A stretch of 64,000 nucleotides of DNA from Lachnospiraceae bacterium (GTDB taxonomy: Bacteria; Bacillota; Clostridia; Lachnospirales; Lachnospiraceae): positions 26,131 to 90,130 of the forward strand of contig JAAVHZ010000004.1 of NCBI GenBank assembly GCA_014799465.1. The letters are read 5' to 3'. A model generated the notes under the pieces. That model saw only the letters and a program-made list of their open reading frames with translations, was not told where the DNA came from and made no database searches. The position numbers were made by a program, and so were the translations under genes. Each line of letters starts with the position of its first letter. Within the stretch, counting starts at the first letter, position 1. Below are positions 54,662 to 62,970 of this stretch, one piece after another.

Positions 54662-54733
54662 TAGATTCTCCTTTTATAATAATGATGTTATCAATCAAGA
54701 CAGATTACTTTTTCATCATCTGCATAACAATTA

Positions 54734-54970
54734 TTATAACTCTTCTTTATATGGCGGTCGAACCATATTTAAAAAACATTCCTCAACTGCCCCGAATATT
54801 TTAAAATTTTTTCTTGCCATATTCAAAGATACCTTATTTGCTCCTATAATAACATCAGGAACATTTTGAGCTACTTCATCATATTGCCAAAAGCAAACTT
54901 CACAAATATCTGTAATTACATTATCTGAATCATCAATAGTTAAATAACCACAACAGGGACATCTTTTCAT
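54734..54970 (-). CDS. CPCC-family cysteine-rich small protein
   Basis: The 78-residue protein matches what I know of the Cys_rich_CPCC family: KRCPCCGYLTIDDSDN, then ICEVCFWQYDEVAQNVPDV and IIGANKVSLNMARKNFKIFG. The cysteine pairs CPCC and CxxC probably bind zinc. Members are frequent in polymorphic-toxin islands of Firmicutes and are suspected immunity proteins. AAGGAGAT lies before the ATG. Confidence 0.75.
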   Translation of the reverse strand: MKRCPCCGYLTIDDSDNVITDICEVCFWQYDEVAQNVPDVIIGANKVSLNMARKNFKIFGAVEECFLNMVRPPYKEEL

Positions 54971-55143
54971 AAAAATCTCCTTATAAATTTATTTTTATGC
55001 ATATTTCCCAATTTGTTCTAACCAATATGCTATTCCAGCTTCAGGTTTAAACATGTTCCTTCATTGGATAAAATTATGGAGTTGTTGAAGTCGGTTTCTT
55101 CTCTGGAAATTTTCTTGTCTTAATCCCCACATAAAAATTCTAA

Positions 55144-55410
55144 CTAGTTAGGAAGCCGCATAATATAAGCTTTTAATGCTCTTTCTCCCTTTTGTGTTTT
55201 TAATAAATCTAATGCATTTCTTCCATCAAATTTATGGAGTGGTGCATGCAACCAATTATATCCCTCATCATTTCCTAAAATAGTCAACACAACGTCAACA
55301 ATATCCTGTGGAACTTTTTCAATATATATATTTAATTTATCAAAGCACTTAACATACTTATTCCATTCATCCTCTTTATACTCTCTTGCAAAAAATTCAA
55401 GCATATCCAT
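55144..55410 (-). CDS. Small protein with DUF2384-like C-terminus
   Basis: The 88-residue protein's C-terminal half, YNWLHAPLHKFDGRNALDLL followed by KTQKGERALKAYIMRLPN, resembles the Xre/MbcA/ParS toxin-binding (DUF2384) domain pattern W-x2-P-x5-G-x-P-x-x-L-x5-G. There is no Xre helix-turn-helix and no RES-type toxin beside it, so either the domain is used here as an immunity protein or the gene is a leftover. The 170 bases upstream in transcription hold a relic of an RHS core. Confidence 0.5.
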   Translation of the reverse strand: MDMLEFFAREYKEDEWNKYVKCFDKLNIYIEKVPQDIVDVVLTILGNDEGYNWLHAPLHKFDGRNALDLLKTQKGERALKAYIMRLPN

Positions 55411-55483
55411 AATTATATCACCCTCTTTGCGTTGAAAAGAATAATATTAACTCCTCCCTCTGTCCTTGTAGAGGGTGCAATTA

Positions 55484-55556
55484 AACCTCTTTATCTCCGT
55501 ATTATAGTACCTCTGACACATGTAGTAAAGTTCGTTTTCTGCTGTTCCTTGACAAA
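55484..55556 (-). pseudogene. Degenerate RHS core fragment
   Basis: The minus strand reads AENELYYMCQRYYNTEIKRF, a decayed form of the RHS hyperconserved YYLRARYY-x-P-x-x-GRF motif. No start or continuing frame. A sister copy is at 58807-58925. Confidence 0.7.
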
Positions 55557-55631
55557 TTTTATATATTTCCCGACATAAAAGTCAAACATTCATACAATCT
55601 ATAACTTTTATACCATATTTTATCCTATAAA

Positions 55632-55925
55632 TTAATCAACATAAAGAAACTCTCTTGTATATTCTGTTTCCTCAATTTTTAATTTCCCTTCCTCTAATCT
55701 AATAATCAAAGTAACTTTAGGCATTGTTTCTTTATCATTAATCAGCCCTTGTGGCTTTACACTACTTGGCTGTGCAAATGCACATTCATTACATGATAAA
55801 AGAAATTTTTGCATTTTCAATTTATCTACTGATATTTTATTTTGTTTATAGTTGTTTCTCACATATTCTATTGCTAATGCCTTTTGTAATTGTTTTTCCA
55901 TCATTCTTTGGCTTATTTTTTCCAT
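55632..55925 (-). CDS. Hypothetical small protein of the RHS island
   Basis: The 97-residue product has a basic helical N-terminus (EKISQRMMEKQLQKALAIEY) and a beta-like C-terminus (KVTLIIRLEEGKLKIEETEY). The middle has a Cys pair in LLSCNECAF. No family recognised. It may be an immunity gene; there is no adjacent tip to pair it with. Confidence 0.45.
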   Translation of the reverse strand: MEKISQRMMEKQLQKALAIEYVRNNYKQNKISVDKLKMQKFLLSCNECAFAQPSSVKPQGLINDKETMPKVTLIIRLEEGKLKIEETEYTREFLYVD

Positions 55926-56004
55926 GTTACTAATCTCCTATTTCAAAAATATTATATTTTCTGATTGATAAACCTATTTAAAAAGATTTATGGAGTTGGA
56001 AGTC

Positions 56005-56463
56005 CTAAAATATAACCCTAGTAAAAAAATTCTTCCACTCATTAAATATCTTGCACTTCCATTTTTTTTGAAACGGCTTCACAAAATTTTTCCAATATTG
56101 TTTCAATCCTTTATTATTATCTATGACAATTTCCGGCAAGACATGTAACATATCCGCTATATCATATGCGATATCATACTCTTGAGCTAATATGTGTGTT
56201 TTCATGAGTTCTAACGCTCTAATAAAAAATTCTTTTATTTGCTTATCAGGTATCATTTCTTGCAATTCAGCTTCTTCGACTATTAATTGCCCTTTCCATT
56301 TTGGCATTAAACAATATATCATTTTGCACATTTCATCATTTCTAATATTACTATTTATAGCATTAATAATAATATCAATAACTTGAGAATTATTTTTATC
56401 TTTTATGTCAAAACGTATAAAAACAAATATTCTGTGCAAATTTTTCCACATACTTACTGTCAT
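56005..56463 (-). CDS. Hypothetical helical protein of the RHS island
   Basis: This 152-residue protein seems helical throughout (IIINAINSNIRNDEMCKMIY; IKEFFIRALELMKTHILAQE; YDIAYDIADMLHVLPEIVID). No signal peptide. It resembles in style the helical immunity proteins that track lengths of remaining chain, but I cannot name a family. Confidence 0.5.
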   Translation of the reverse strand: MTVSMWKNLHRIFVFIRFDIKDKNNSQVIDIIINAINSNIRNDEMCKMIYCLMPKWKGQLIVEEAELQEMIPDKQIKEFFIRALELMKTHILAQEYDIAYDIADMLHVLPEIVIDNNKGLKQYWKNFVKPFQKKWKCKIFNEWKNFFTRVIF

Positions 56464-56511
56464 TCAGATTCCTTCTTTTATAATAATTTTTATAAATATA
56501 ATATCAATAAA

Positions 56512-57198
56512 TTATTTAGTTTCCTTACTAACGTTTTTCAAAATATCACTCATAATTCTTACAGCATTTTTGGGATATCCAATATCATCATATGGTATAG
56601 AATAGATTTCCTTTCCTTCAAGTATAAATTTTAGAATATACTTATTTAGACTTTTTTCTATATGATTGTATATTCTTCTGCTTTTGCGTATAAATCTATC
56701 AATCACTTTATTTCTTGGAATTATCCATTTAGAATCAAAATGCTCTATAATTAATGTATCAAACTCCTTTGGAAAACTTGGTTCAAACGTTTCACTAATT
56801 GGTATGGAAAAATAATATAAGTCATATTTTTGATACATCTCACCATTTAAAACAGCTTGTTCACATTCTTCTTCAATCCGTTTACTATCATAATATTCAA
56901 CATGAGCATCTTTATTACGCTCCAGCATACTTGCTAATATCCATGGATTAATTCCACACCACCTGCTTCCATAACCAAAATCCCAGTCTATAAACATTTC
57001 ATCATTAGTAGCAATACAACCTTTTCCATGAAGTATATATTTAATACCATTTACTTCAAATTCTGTTCCCCAATGTGTTTCCTTGTATTTCCAAAATTCC
57101 TCCTTTGATTTTAAATTTAGTCCCTTTAATAAATTGATACATACATAATTAACATTTTCTATGTATTCATTTATAATTATCCTTAATTTTTCTTCCAT
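56512..57198 (-). CDS. DUF6896-like immunity protein
   Basis: The product has about 228 residues from the ATG at 57198 (MEEKLRIIINEYIENVNY). It contains KYILHGKGCIATNDEMFIDW, the DFGYGSRWCGINPWILASML block and PISETFEPSFPKEFDTLIIE, which I associate with DUF6896, a family found in toxin islands. Its paralogue lies immediately upstream at 57232-57753. It is probably the intact immunity copy. Confidence 0.65.
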   Translation of the reverse strand: MEEKLRIIINEYIENVNYVCINLLKGLNLKSKEEFWKYKETHWGTEFEVNGIKYILHGKGCIATNDEMFIDWDFGYGSRWCGINPWILASMLERNKDAHVEYYDSKRIEEECEQAVLNGEMYQKYDLYYFSIPISETFEPSFPKEFDTLIIEHFDSKWIIPRNKVIDRFIRKSRRIYNHIEKSLNKYILKFILEGKEIYSIPYDDIGYPKNAVRIMSDILKNVSKETK

Positions 57199-57231
57199 AA
57201 ATACCAACCCTGTTGACCTAATTTTAGTTTG

Positions 57232-57753
57232 TCAGCCTACCATCCAACAATTAACCTCCTTATTTCTTAACAGTTTCCACTTATCATTAAAATGTTCTAT
57301 TATAATAGAATCAAATTGCTCCGGAAATTGTGGTTTAAATGTTTCTTCTAATGGAATCGTATAGTAATATCGCCCATTAGAACAATACATTTCACCTTTA
57401 ATAACCGCTTCTTCACATTTTGACTTAATGAAATCTCCATCATAGAACTGAATATATTCACTTCTATTTGTTTTAAGTGTATTTGCAATAAACCAAGGGT
57501 CTATACAACACCAATGACTTCTTCGTCCAAAATCCCATTGTATGTATTTATTCTCATAATAAGCATCACACCCGGCACCATGAAATTTATAGTTAACTCC
57601 ATTTATATTTAATTCCCATACTCTTTGTTTACCCATATATAGGTATTTAGTAAGTTCAGTTTTATCTTTTAATTGTAAATTTTCAAGTAAATCAGTGCAT
57701 AATACAGCCACTTGTTCAATAACTTTTTGAAATTTGCCAAACCATCTTTTCAA
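57232..57753 (-). pseudogene. DUF6896-like paralogue fused to a pretoxin scrap
   Basis: The frame matches the neighbour at 56512-57198 over its whole core (NGVNYKFHGAGCDAYYENKY; DFGRRSHWCCIDPWFIANTL; PLEETFKPQFPEQFDSIIIE) but ends early at NKEVNCWMVG. It has no credible own start (the track uses TTG). The same frame runs upstream through HKSIKESGVTREIAGKETAI, a segment of the RHS pretoxin linker found in the copies at 62310-62894 and 63341-64000. I read it as an immunity gene joined to a linker scrap by recombination. Confidence 0.55.
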
Positions 57754-57860
57754 TTTACCATTTGGTATTTTTATTATCGCAGTCTCCTTACCAGCAATCT
57801 CCCTCGTAACTCCACTTTCTTTAATAGACTTATGCCAGCAAGAAATTCTCCAGTGTTTAT

Positions 57861-58166
57861 TTAAATTATTTTTTCTAACGCAGGATTAAAAATCTGCATA
57901 ATTATTGCATAACCAATCATCTTAATTCCCTCATACATTTCTATTTCTTTTCCAACCCATAAACAATTAGGATAATCTTCTGGAGATATAAAGGTTATCA
58001 TTCCTTTTATTCCATCTGCACTATCCTCTATATTATAATAATGGTGCACACCTGTTGTTAAATATCCCTCTTGAATCATATGAGCTGGTCTATAACCCTC
58101 ATAAATATTATTTTTCCTATCACCAGTAAAGTGAAACATTGCTTCAACATCATACTCAAACTGCAT
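57861..58166 (-). CDS. Small immunity-type protein, EF-Tu-domain-like
   Basis: The 101-residue protein MQFEYDVEAMFHFTGDRKNN, with YEGYRPAHMIQEGYLTTGVH and GMITFISPEDYPNCLWVGKE, has the strand pattern and GYRPAH motif of EF-Tu C-terminal barrels. I recall such single-domain proteins as hypothetical neighbours of toxins. Role inferred from context. AGGTGG precedes the ATG. Confidence 0.55.
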   Translation of the reverse strand: MQFEYDVEAMFHFTGDRKNNIYEGYRPAHMIQEGYLTTGVHHYYNIEDSADGIKGMITFISPEDYPNCLWVGKEIEMYEGIKMIGYAIIMQIFNPALEKII

Positions 58167-58337
58167 TAATATCTACCACCTTATTATAAAGTAGTAGTGT
58201 TTATAGTCCCTCTCCAAGGACTTATTCTATACCATTAAAAAATCTAACATATACGGTTCAACAACTGATGTACCTGACTTATACTTCAATTTGTATATTG
58301 GGACAAGATTAATTTTATTTAAACCGAACTGCTTATT

Positions 58338-58745
58338 TTAATTACTTTTCCCCGTTATTAAAAAATTGAATCCTTCACATACAATAAAATATATGAAATC
58401 ATAGGTTTTTAAAATTAAAAATCTATATTTTTGTTTTGATAAACCATACTCATCCAACCATCCGGTATCTAGCACCTCTACAAAATTACTCTCTAAATCC
58501 CATTCTTTCCAATTAAATATTTCATACTCTTCGCAGCGATAAAGTTTTACCCCATAGAAATTAAGTGAAACAAAATACCATTTATAATTCTGCAGTCCCT
58601 CTTTACAATACCGGCTACTTATATGAGCATTTATTGTTATATTGCCCAGTGATTGTGTAAATTCGTCTACAATTATAGAATCTCTATATTTTAATATCCC
58701 CAATTCTATTTCTAATGATTTGTTTCTAATATTCAAATTATACAC
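58338..58745 (-). CDS. Hypothetical beta-rich protein of the RHS island
   Basis: This 135-residue soluble protein is rich in aromatic residues (NYKWYFVSLNFYGVKLYRCE; YRFLILKTYDFIYFIVCEGF). AAGGAGGAG gives a firm start. No family recognised. It lies directly downstream (in transcription) of a decayed RHS core, a position common for immunity genes. Confidence 0.5.
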   Translation of the reverse strand: MYNLNIRNKSLEIELGILKYRDSIIVDEFTQSLGNITINAHISSRYCKEGLQNYKWYFVSLNFYGVKLYRCEEYEIFNWKEWDLESNFVEVLDTGWLDEYGLSKQKYRFLILKTYDFIYFIVCEGFNFLITGKSN

Positions 58746-58806
58746 TCCTCCTTATAATGTCAATCTCTCTATTTGAAATCAATACCCTTGGCTGCCGTAA
58801 CAGTGT

Positions 58807-58925
58807 AAAACCTCTTTATCTCCGTATTATAGTATTTCTGACGTATGTAGTAAAGACTATTTACAAGGCGGACGCAGAAAACGGACATATTGACACTGGT
58901 TTGTTCCTGCTGTTCCTTGGCAAAC
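58807..58925 (-). pseudogene. Degenerate RHS core fragment
   Basis: The minus strand reads KFAKEQQ, an interrupting stretch, then LYYIRQKYYNTEIKRF, a decayed RHS core equivalent to the copy at 55484-55556. A third copy of the leading AAATTTGCCAAAGAACAGCAG-like stretch lies at 61485-61525. The rest of the 58746-59007 gap shows nothing. Confidence 0.65.
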
Positions 58926-59007
58926 TTTTGAAAAAAATTTTATACTATTTCCCGTTTTAATTAAAAAACTTCATCTTTTAAAACTCATTTAATCTTTTAT
59001 ATAAATT

Positions 59008-59325
59008 TTATTTATTTTTATAACTTTTTATCAAATTAATAATTATTATTAAATGAATCAAAAATGAAGATATAGCACTTAATGTATTTGAGAAACAGGA
59101 TATTAGCACAAATAAAACTGAAAGTATGATTGGTGGTATAAAAAACAAATACCATTCACCAGGATGAATAATTATGTCAATGATAATTATTATAATCCAA
59201 AATATCCATGTTATAGCTAATGATAAAATCACTTTCTTCCCCCATTCTAATAAGTACGTCTTCTTGTATAGAAACGTATTGCTCAATAATATGTTGTACT
59301 TTCCCAAATATTTTCTTTTTACCAT
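59008..59325 (-). CDS. Small membrane protein of the RHS island
   Basis: The 105-residue protein has three hydrophobic segments (KVILSLAITWIFWIIIIIID; FIPPIILSVLFVLISCF; SSFLIHLIIIINLI). No family recognised. Membrane immunity proteins exist for membrane-acting tips, but this could equally be unrelated. No good ribosome binding site is seen close to the ATG. Confidence 0.45.
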   Translation of the reverse strand: MVKRKYLGKYNILLSNTFLYKKTYLLEWGKKVILSLAITWIFWIIIIIIDIIIHPGEWYLFFIPPIILSVLFVLISCFSNTLSAISSFLIHLIIIINLIKSYKNK

Positions 59326-59376
59326 TTGTTTTTTTAACAGGTTTGAAGAAACTTTAAATGTTATGGGCTACTTCTT

Positions 59377-59685
59377 TTATGGTTTACCATATCTAAACAA
59401 AGAAAATATTTTATAATACCATTTCTTTCTCCTTTGAATCTCATGATAAAAATTTCCACTTGTAACCTTCAATTGGACATCTCCATATTGCTTTTTAAAT
59501 ATCTTTATTTTTTCTGAATACATATAGCAGATAGTTTGATATAAATCATTTTCATTCTCAATCTTAATCATTTGATTTAAAACAAAAACATTTAACGGAA
59601 TTATATCTTTCCAAAATTTATAAAATTCATAACATGTCTTTATTCCTATAATATTTTTGTTTTTTAAAATAGAAACCTGTACCAC
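59377..59685 (-). CDS. Hypothetical protein coupled to Imm7-like gene
   Basis: The 102-residue basic soluble protein (FYKFWKDIIPLNVFVLNQMI; YMYSEKIKIFKKQYGDVQLK) starts with GTG two bases after the stop of the Imm7-like gene, so it is probably coupled. No family recognised. Only a weak ribosome binding site. Confidence 0.45.
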   Translation of the reverse strand: MVQVSILKNKNIIGIKTCYEFYKFWKDIIPLNVFVLNQMIKIENENDLYQTICYMYSEKIKIFKKQYGDVQLKVTSGNFYHEIQRRKKWYYKIFSLFRYGKP

Positions 59686-59687
59686 TC

Positions 59688-60083
59688 TTAACTAAAATCC
59701 TCGTCCTCTATAATAGGAACTATTGGAGACAACAAATTATCTCGATATATTTCTACCCTACCTCTTGCTAACCTATATACCATGAAATCATTATAACTGT
59801 CTTTATCCTCATCATTGTGTACATAAAGTAAACCATAACTTCCTTTAGCCACCTTACCAACTATTTCATAGAAAGAAATCACTTCCTTAACATCTGGTGA
59901 CATATGGTTTGTAAATAATAAAATTTCAATAAAACACTCTCCATTTACCCTTTTAATCTGCAGATTAGAATATTTCAATTTTTCTATCTCATCATTAATC
60001 TGCCTTAATATCATTTCTAAATTTTCTTCATCAGTTACTTCATAAGTTTCTCTTAATGTTATCCAACCATGAACTTCAACCAT
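59688..60083 (-). CDS. Imm7-like immunity protein
   Basis: The 131-residue protein MVEVHGWITLRETYEVTDEE, with RQINDEIEKL, VNGECFIEILLFTNHM and GKVAKGSYGLLYVHNDEDKD, fits the immunity protein 7 family of polymorphic toxin systems. GGAGGTA lies upstream of the ATG. It directly follows the displaced toxin tip at 60141-60330, which may be its cognate toxin. Confidence 0.75.
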   Translation of the reverse strand: MVEVHGWITLRETYEVTDEENLEMILRQINDEIEKLKYSNLQIKRVNGECFIEILLFTNHMSPDVKEVISFYEIVGKVAKGSYGLLYVHNDEDKDSYNDFMVYRLARGRVEIYRDNLLSPIVPIIEDEDFS

Positions 60084-60140
60084 ACATTTATGTACCTCCT
60101 ACTACCAACCGAAGCCCCCCAATCGGGACAATCCCTGTTG

Positions 60141-60330
60141 TTATTCCAAGCACTCTTCGCTGCCTTCGCAAGTTTCAATAGTTTTTTCACCTGCTACTGT
60201 TGAGAATCTCTTTGATAAATTAATCTTTTTCAAATCTTCTTGCGTAGTCCACACAGAATTAAATTTTGCTCCAACTTGTTTTGCCGCATATAGTCTTCTG
60301 TTACCCAGATGCAAAAATGTTACATCTGTT
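60141..60330 (-). pseudogene. Displaced toxin tip (GNRRLYAA type)
   Basis: The minus-strand frame reads RTDVTFLHLGNRRLYAAKQV, then GAKFNSVWTTQEDLKKINLS and KRFSTVAGEKTIE, and ends ECLE. It looks like the C-terminal end of a ParB/Srx-like or related nuclease tip. It has no start codon or core and lies between two immunity genes. Not in the ORF track. It fills most of the gap 60084-60342. Confidence 0.6.
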
Positions 60331-60342
60331 CTTTAGCAGAAT

Positions 60343-60687
60343 TTAAATTCTTTTTTCCAGCAATTGCCTTAAATGTTTATCTACCATTTTTACTTTTCGT
60401 TCTAAAAATATAGGATGTGAAGTAAGTTCCGAATTATCTATAAAATCAGCATTTTCCCACCATTCTGGTAATTTCATTCTACTTCCATGTGTACACGATT
60501 TGCAATTACTACACCATGTCCATATTGTACCTCTGACAATTTCAAAACGATACATATATATATGGGCATTATTAGTATTACAAATTGGACACTTTATGGG
60601 AATTTGCAGCTCTTTATTGTCTTCTATCACTTCAATGATATCCATAATTTCGTATCTGCTATCATCCCACTTAATACTTTCTTCCAT
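60343..60687 (-). CDS. Zinc-ribbon immunity-type protein
   Basis: The product has 114 residues from the ATG at 60687 (MEESIKWDDSRYEIMDIIEV), which has GGAGG 9 bases upstream. The track start at 60780 adds a piece of RHS pretoxin linker that reads through by chance. Two cysteine pairs, IKCPICNTNNAH and WCSNCKSCTHGSR, suggest a zinc ribbon. No family recognised. Confidence 0.6.
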   Translation of the reverse strand: MEESIKWDDSRYEIMDIIEVIEDNKELQIPIKCPICNTNNAHIYMYRFEIVRGTIWTWCSNCKSCTHGSRMKLPEWWENADFIDNSELTSHPIFLERKVKMVDKHLRQLLEKRI

Positions 60688-60703
60688 ATTACCTACCTCC
60701 ATA

Positions 60704-60934
60704 TTAACTTCGAGCGTCAGGAATTCCATTACAGAACCTCCGTCCAGTGACTTGCCTTCCACATAATACTTCTGCCACATCCAGCAGTCCGTGAACCGCT
60801 CCCACTATTATATTTTTAGTCGATGGCGACTGTCCCAACGGGTCTGTAAGCGTAACTGGATTTATCTGTGCATAACTGTACCCGTTAAGGCTTTGGCTGT
60901 TATCAATGTTAGTTACATCCTTATATGTAGGCAT
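60704..60934 (-). pseudogene. RHS core end with internally deleted pretoxin linker
   Basis: The frame reads NIDNSQSLNGYSYAQINPVT then LTDPLGQSPSTKNIIVGAVH, the end of an RHS core, and then jumps from HGLLDVA straight to sequence matching MWQKYYVEGKSLDG (in another frame), losing about 95 residues present in the 62310-62894 copy. A clear recombination scar. Confidence 0.8.
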
Positions 60935-60945
60935 GATTAAAGCAG

Positions 60946-61272
60946 TTATGACATATCATAAGAGGTATATCCATAACGATTTAATAACACTTGCATTTCG
61001 CTAAATTTATCTCTACTTTTTTTCTTTTTTAAAATCCCTTTAAACCTAAAATACAACTTTACTTTTTCCTTAGAATAAAATATAAAGTGTCTATCATCCC
61101 CTTCTGAAAAACGCAATGCAACACACACTGTATCTGTAACAATAATATTATTTTCTTTCGCCCATTCACATTTACATTCTTCAAACTCGACAAACTCTGC
61201 ATCAGAAAATAAAATCCCTGCTTTTTCAAAGCTTACTATATCTGAATAATTATATTCTTTCACATTAATCAC
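60946..61272 (-). CDS. Probable immunity protein, unknown family
   Basis: The 108-residue soluble protein FEKAGILFSDAEFVEFEECK, with VALRFSEGDDRHFIFYSKEK, begins with GTG at 61272 three bases from the stop of a displaced ParB-like tip; AAGG is only a weak ribosome binding site. The position indicates an immunity role for that tip. No family recognised. Confidence 0.55.
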   Translation of the reverse strand: MINVKEYNYSDIVSFEKAGILFSDAEFVEFEECKCEWAKENNIIVTDTVCVALRFSEGDDRHFIFYSKEKVKLYFRFKGILKKKKSRDKFSEMQVLLNRYGYTSYDMS

Positions 61273-61274
61273 CT

Positions 61275-61400
61275 TTAGATATTATAATTTTTTATACATA
61301 TTGGTATATTTTCCATCCCTACTTTTTGTGCTGCTAACCATTTATGATGTCCATTTACAATTTCATATCCATCTTTGCAATTAACTTGTTTTGACAAGTT
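61275..61400 (-). pseudogene. Displaced ParB-like toxin tip
   Basis: The minus-strand frame reads NLSKQVNCKDGYEIVNGHHK, then WLAAQKVGMENIPICIKNYN. The NGHHxWLAAxKxG motif is that of ParB/Srx-fold nuclease domains used as RHS tips. No start codon. Just upstream lies a perfect inverted repeat ATTAACTTGT-TTTG-ACAAGTTAAT (61380-61403) and at 61485-61525 an RHS core scrap; the rest of the gap to 61655 shows nothing. Confidence 0.65.
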
Positions 61401-61655
61401 AATTTACATCCATGTTGGAAATAGCTGTTCTTCTAACAGAACACTAAGAACCTTCTGTCTTTTTACGCATGTCACAAACCATGTGACCCTGTGTCCGCTT
61501 TCTGCTGTTCTTTGGCAAATTATTATAATGATATTATTACTCTACTAGAATTTTAAGTTTATTATTTTTCTTATATACTCTGTTATATTTCAGCACTCTT
61601 TAACTAAAGTACCATAAATTTATATCCAAATTATATATTTGTACGAAAACATAAC

Positions 61656-61886
61656 TCATCTTATGTCAATATCTACTTGTAATTCATCAATACTATTATA
61701 TACTTTATTTCCACTTTCCAACATTTTAGCAATAATTGAATCGGATAATTCATCATCTTCAATTAAAAAGAACATAACTTCTTTTTCATTTAAATATAAG
61801 ATACTAATATCTAATTCATCATTAAGCAAAGCATACTTATCCTTATCTGATTCCCATATATAAGAGTATTCATTCAATGCATCCAT
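61656..61886 (-). CDS. Probable immunity protein for the HTHPGG tip
   Basis: This small acidic protein has 76 residues from the ATG at 61886 (MDALNEYSYIWESDKDKYAL), with GGAGAT 8 bases upstream inside the end of the tip frame. The track start at 61901 is less well placed. Position right after a toxin tip and strong acidity (IEDDELSD) suit an immunity protein. No family recognised. Confidence 0.6.
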   Translation of the reverse strand: MDALNEYSYIWESDKDKYALLNDELDISILYLNEKEVMFFLIEDDELSDSIIAKMLESGNKVYNSIDELQVDIDIR

Positions 61887-61890
61887 ATAC

Positions 61891-62345
61891 TTAATCTCCA
61901 ATCAAACCATTTGTATTAAATCTAATATTTTCTTTTCCTATAGGTATAATTTCAGAGGTACGTTGTGGCAAACCAAATTCCTGATATCTTCTTAGCAATA
62001 TCTTATCTTTTCTACTAGGGTATGCTGTTCCACCTGGATGTGTATGATTAATCAACATAATATCGTTTGCTACAGGTACTTGAACAGAATTAATTGTACC
62101 AGAATATAAATAATACTGTCCCCCGCTACCATTAACTCCATTACCATATTTGTATACTTGTGCAAATTCAACACAATATTCCTGAGTTAAAAATGTCATT
62201 TCATCCTTTGTTAATCTTCTGGATATCTTAATACCAGCACTCTCTGGAATATTTGTAACATCTGTAACGCACCTCCCATCAGCCATATATCTGGTAAATG
62301 TTCCCTCTTTTAATGAACCACTACCACTCTTACCACCAACCAGAG
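61891..62345 (-). pseudogene. HTHPGG toxin tip, cut off from its RHS linker by a frameshift
   Basis: The tip frame is open from a one-base frameshift near 62346-62350 down to the stop (track ORF from ATG 62286). It reads GALVGGKSGSGSLKEGTFTR, then YCVEFAQVYKYGNGVNGSGG and INHTHPGGTAYPSRKDKILL, ending IRFNTNGLIGD. The HTHPGG...SxxD pattern resembles JAB/MPN-like metal sites, as in the tip at 3669-3980. Restoring one G in the G tract would join it to the pretoxin linker at 62310-62894. Confidence 0.7.
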
Positions 62346-62894
62346 CCCCCAGTTGTTATGCCGGATACTCTTCACCCCAGACTTAACTTTACCAGAAACC
62401 TTGTTTGTAACCCCACTCTCCTTAATCGACTTACAAATCTTATTCCCACTCTCGACCATGCCCTTACCTGACATCGCCATTCCAGCCATGTTAAGTCCAA
62501 GCATCAGGAATTCCATTGCAGAACTACCATCCAGTGACTTGCCTTCCACATAATACTTCTGCCACATCTCAGACCCGATATCTACTTCTTGCGATGTACA
62601 TATCGCAAAGCTCACCACATTCGACACAAACTTACCAGCCGTCTCAACTGCCTTCACTGCCTTTGCAAGTTTGCCTCCCATTACAACAACTTTAGTCGCA
62701 CCAAGCGTAACTCCTGCCAGCAGCGACAGTGATGCCATTCCATAATCATGGTTCACAAACGCATACAACGCCGCATTCAGCAGATTTGCTGCTATTCCTA
62801 TTCCTTCCGGTGAGCAGCCCACCACATCCAACAGTCCATGAACGGCTACCATTATTATGTCTTTAGCCGACGGTGACAGAATTCCCCTGCACAC
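62310..62894 (-). pseudogene. RHS pretoxin linker, frameshifted at both ends
   Basis: The frame SPSAKDIIMVAVHGLLDVVG, ANLLNAALYAFVNHDYGMAS, LAGVTLGATKVVVMGGKLAK, EMWQKYYVEGKSLDGSSAME and ESGNKICKSIKESGVTNKVS is the hydrophobic pretoxin/linker domain that sits between RHS core and tip. Upstream the core is cut short (NNQSLNRYSCVQGN in another frame), and downstream the frame ends in WLVVRVVVVH because of a one-base loss in a G tract. Matching pieces occur at 57780-57830, 60704-60790 and 63760-64000. Confidence 0.8.
62509..62568. repeat. Pretoxin-linker DNA repeat (copies also at 60719-60778 and 63923-63982)
   Basis: About 60 bases encoding MWQKYYVEGKSLDGSSAMEF are nearly identical in three places, far more alike than the surrounding tips. 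Such direct repeats are the sites at which RHS tips recombine. Confidence 0.85.
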
Positions 62895-62970
62895 AACTGT
62901 ACCTGTTAAGGCTCTGGTTATTACTTATAATTCAAGCACTTTTTTCTTATTATATATCTATTATACAATT

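Noticed and set aside
60688-60780. N-terminal extension of the zinc-ribbon protein
   Set aside because: It translates a leftover of the RHS pretoxin linker; the ATG at 60687 has a clear GGAGG.
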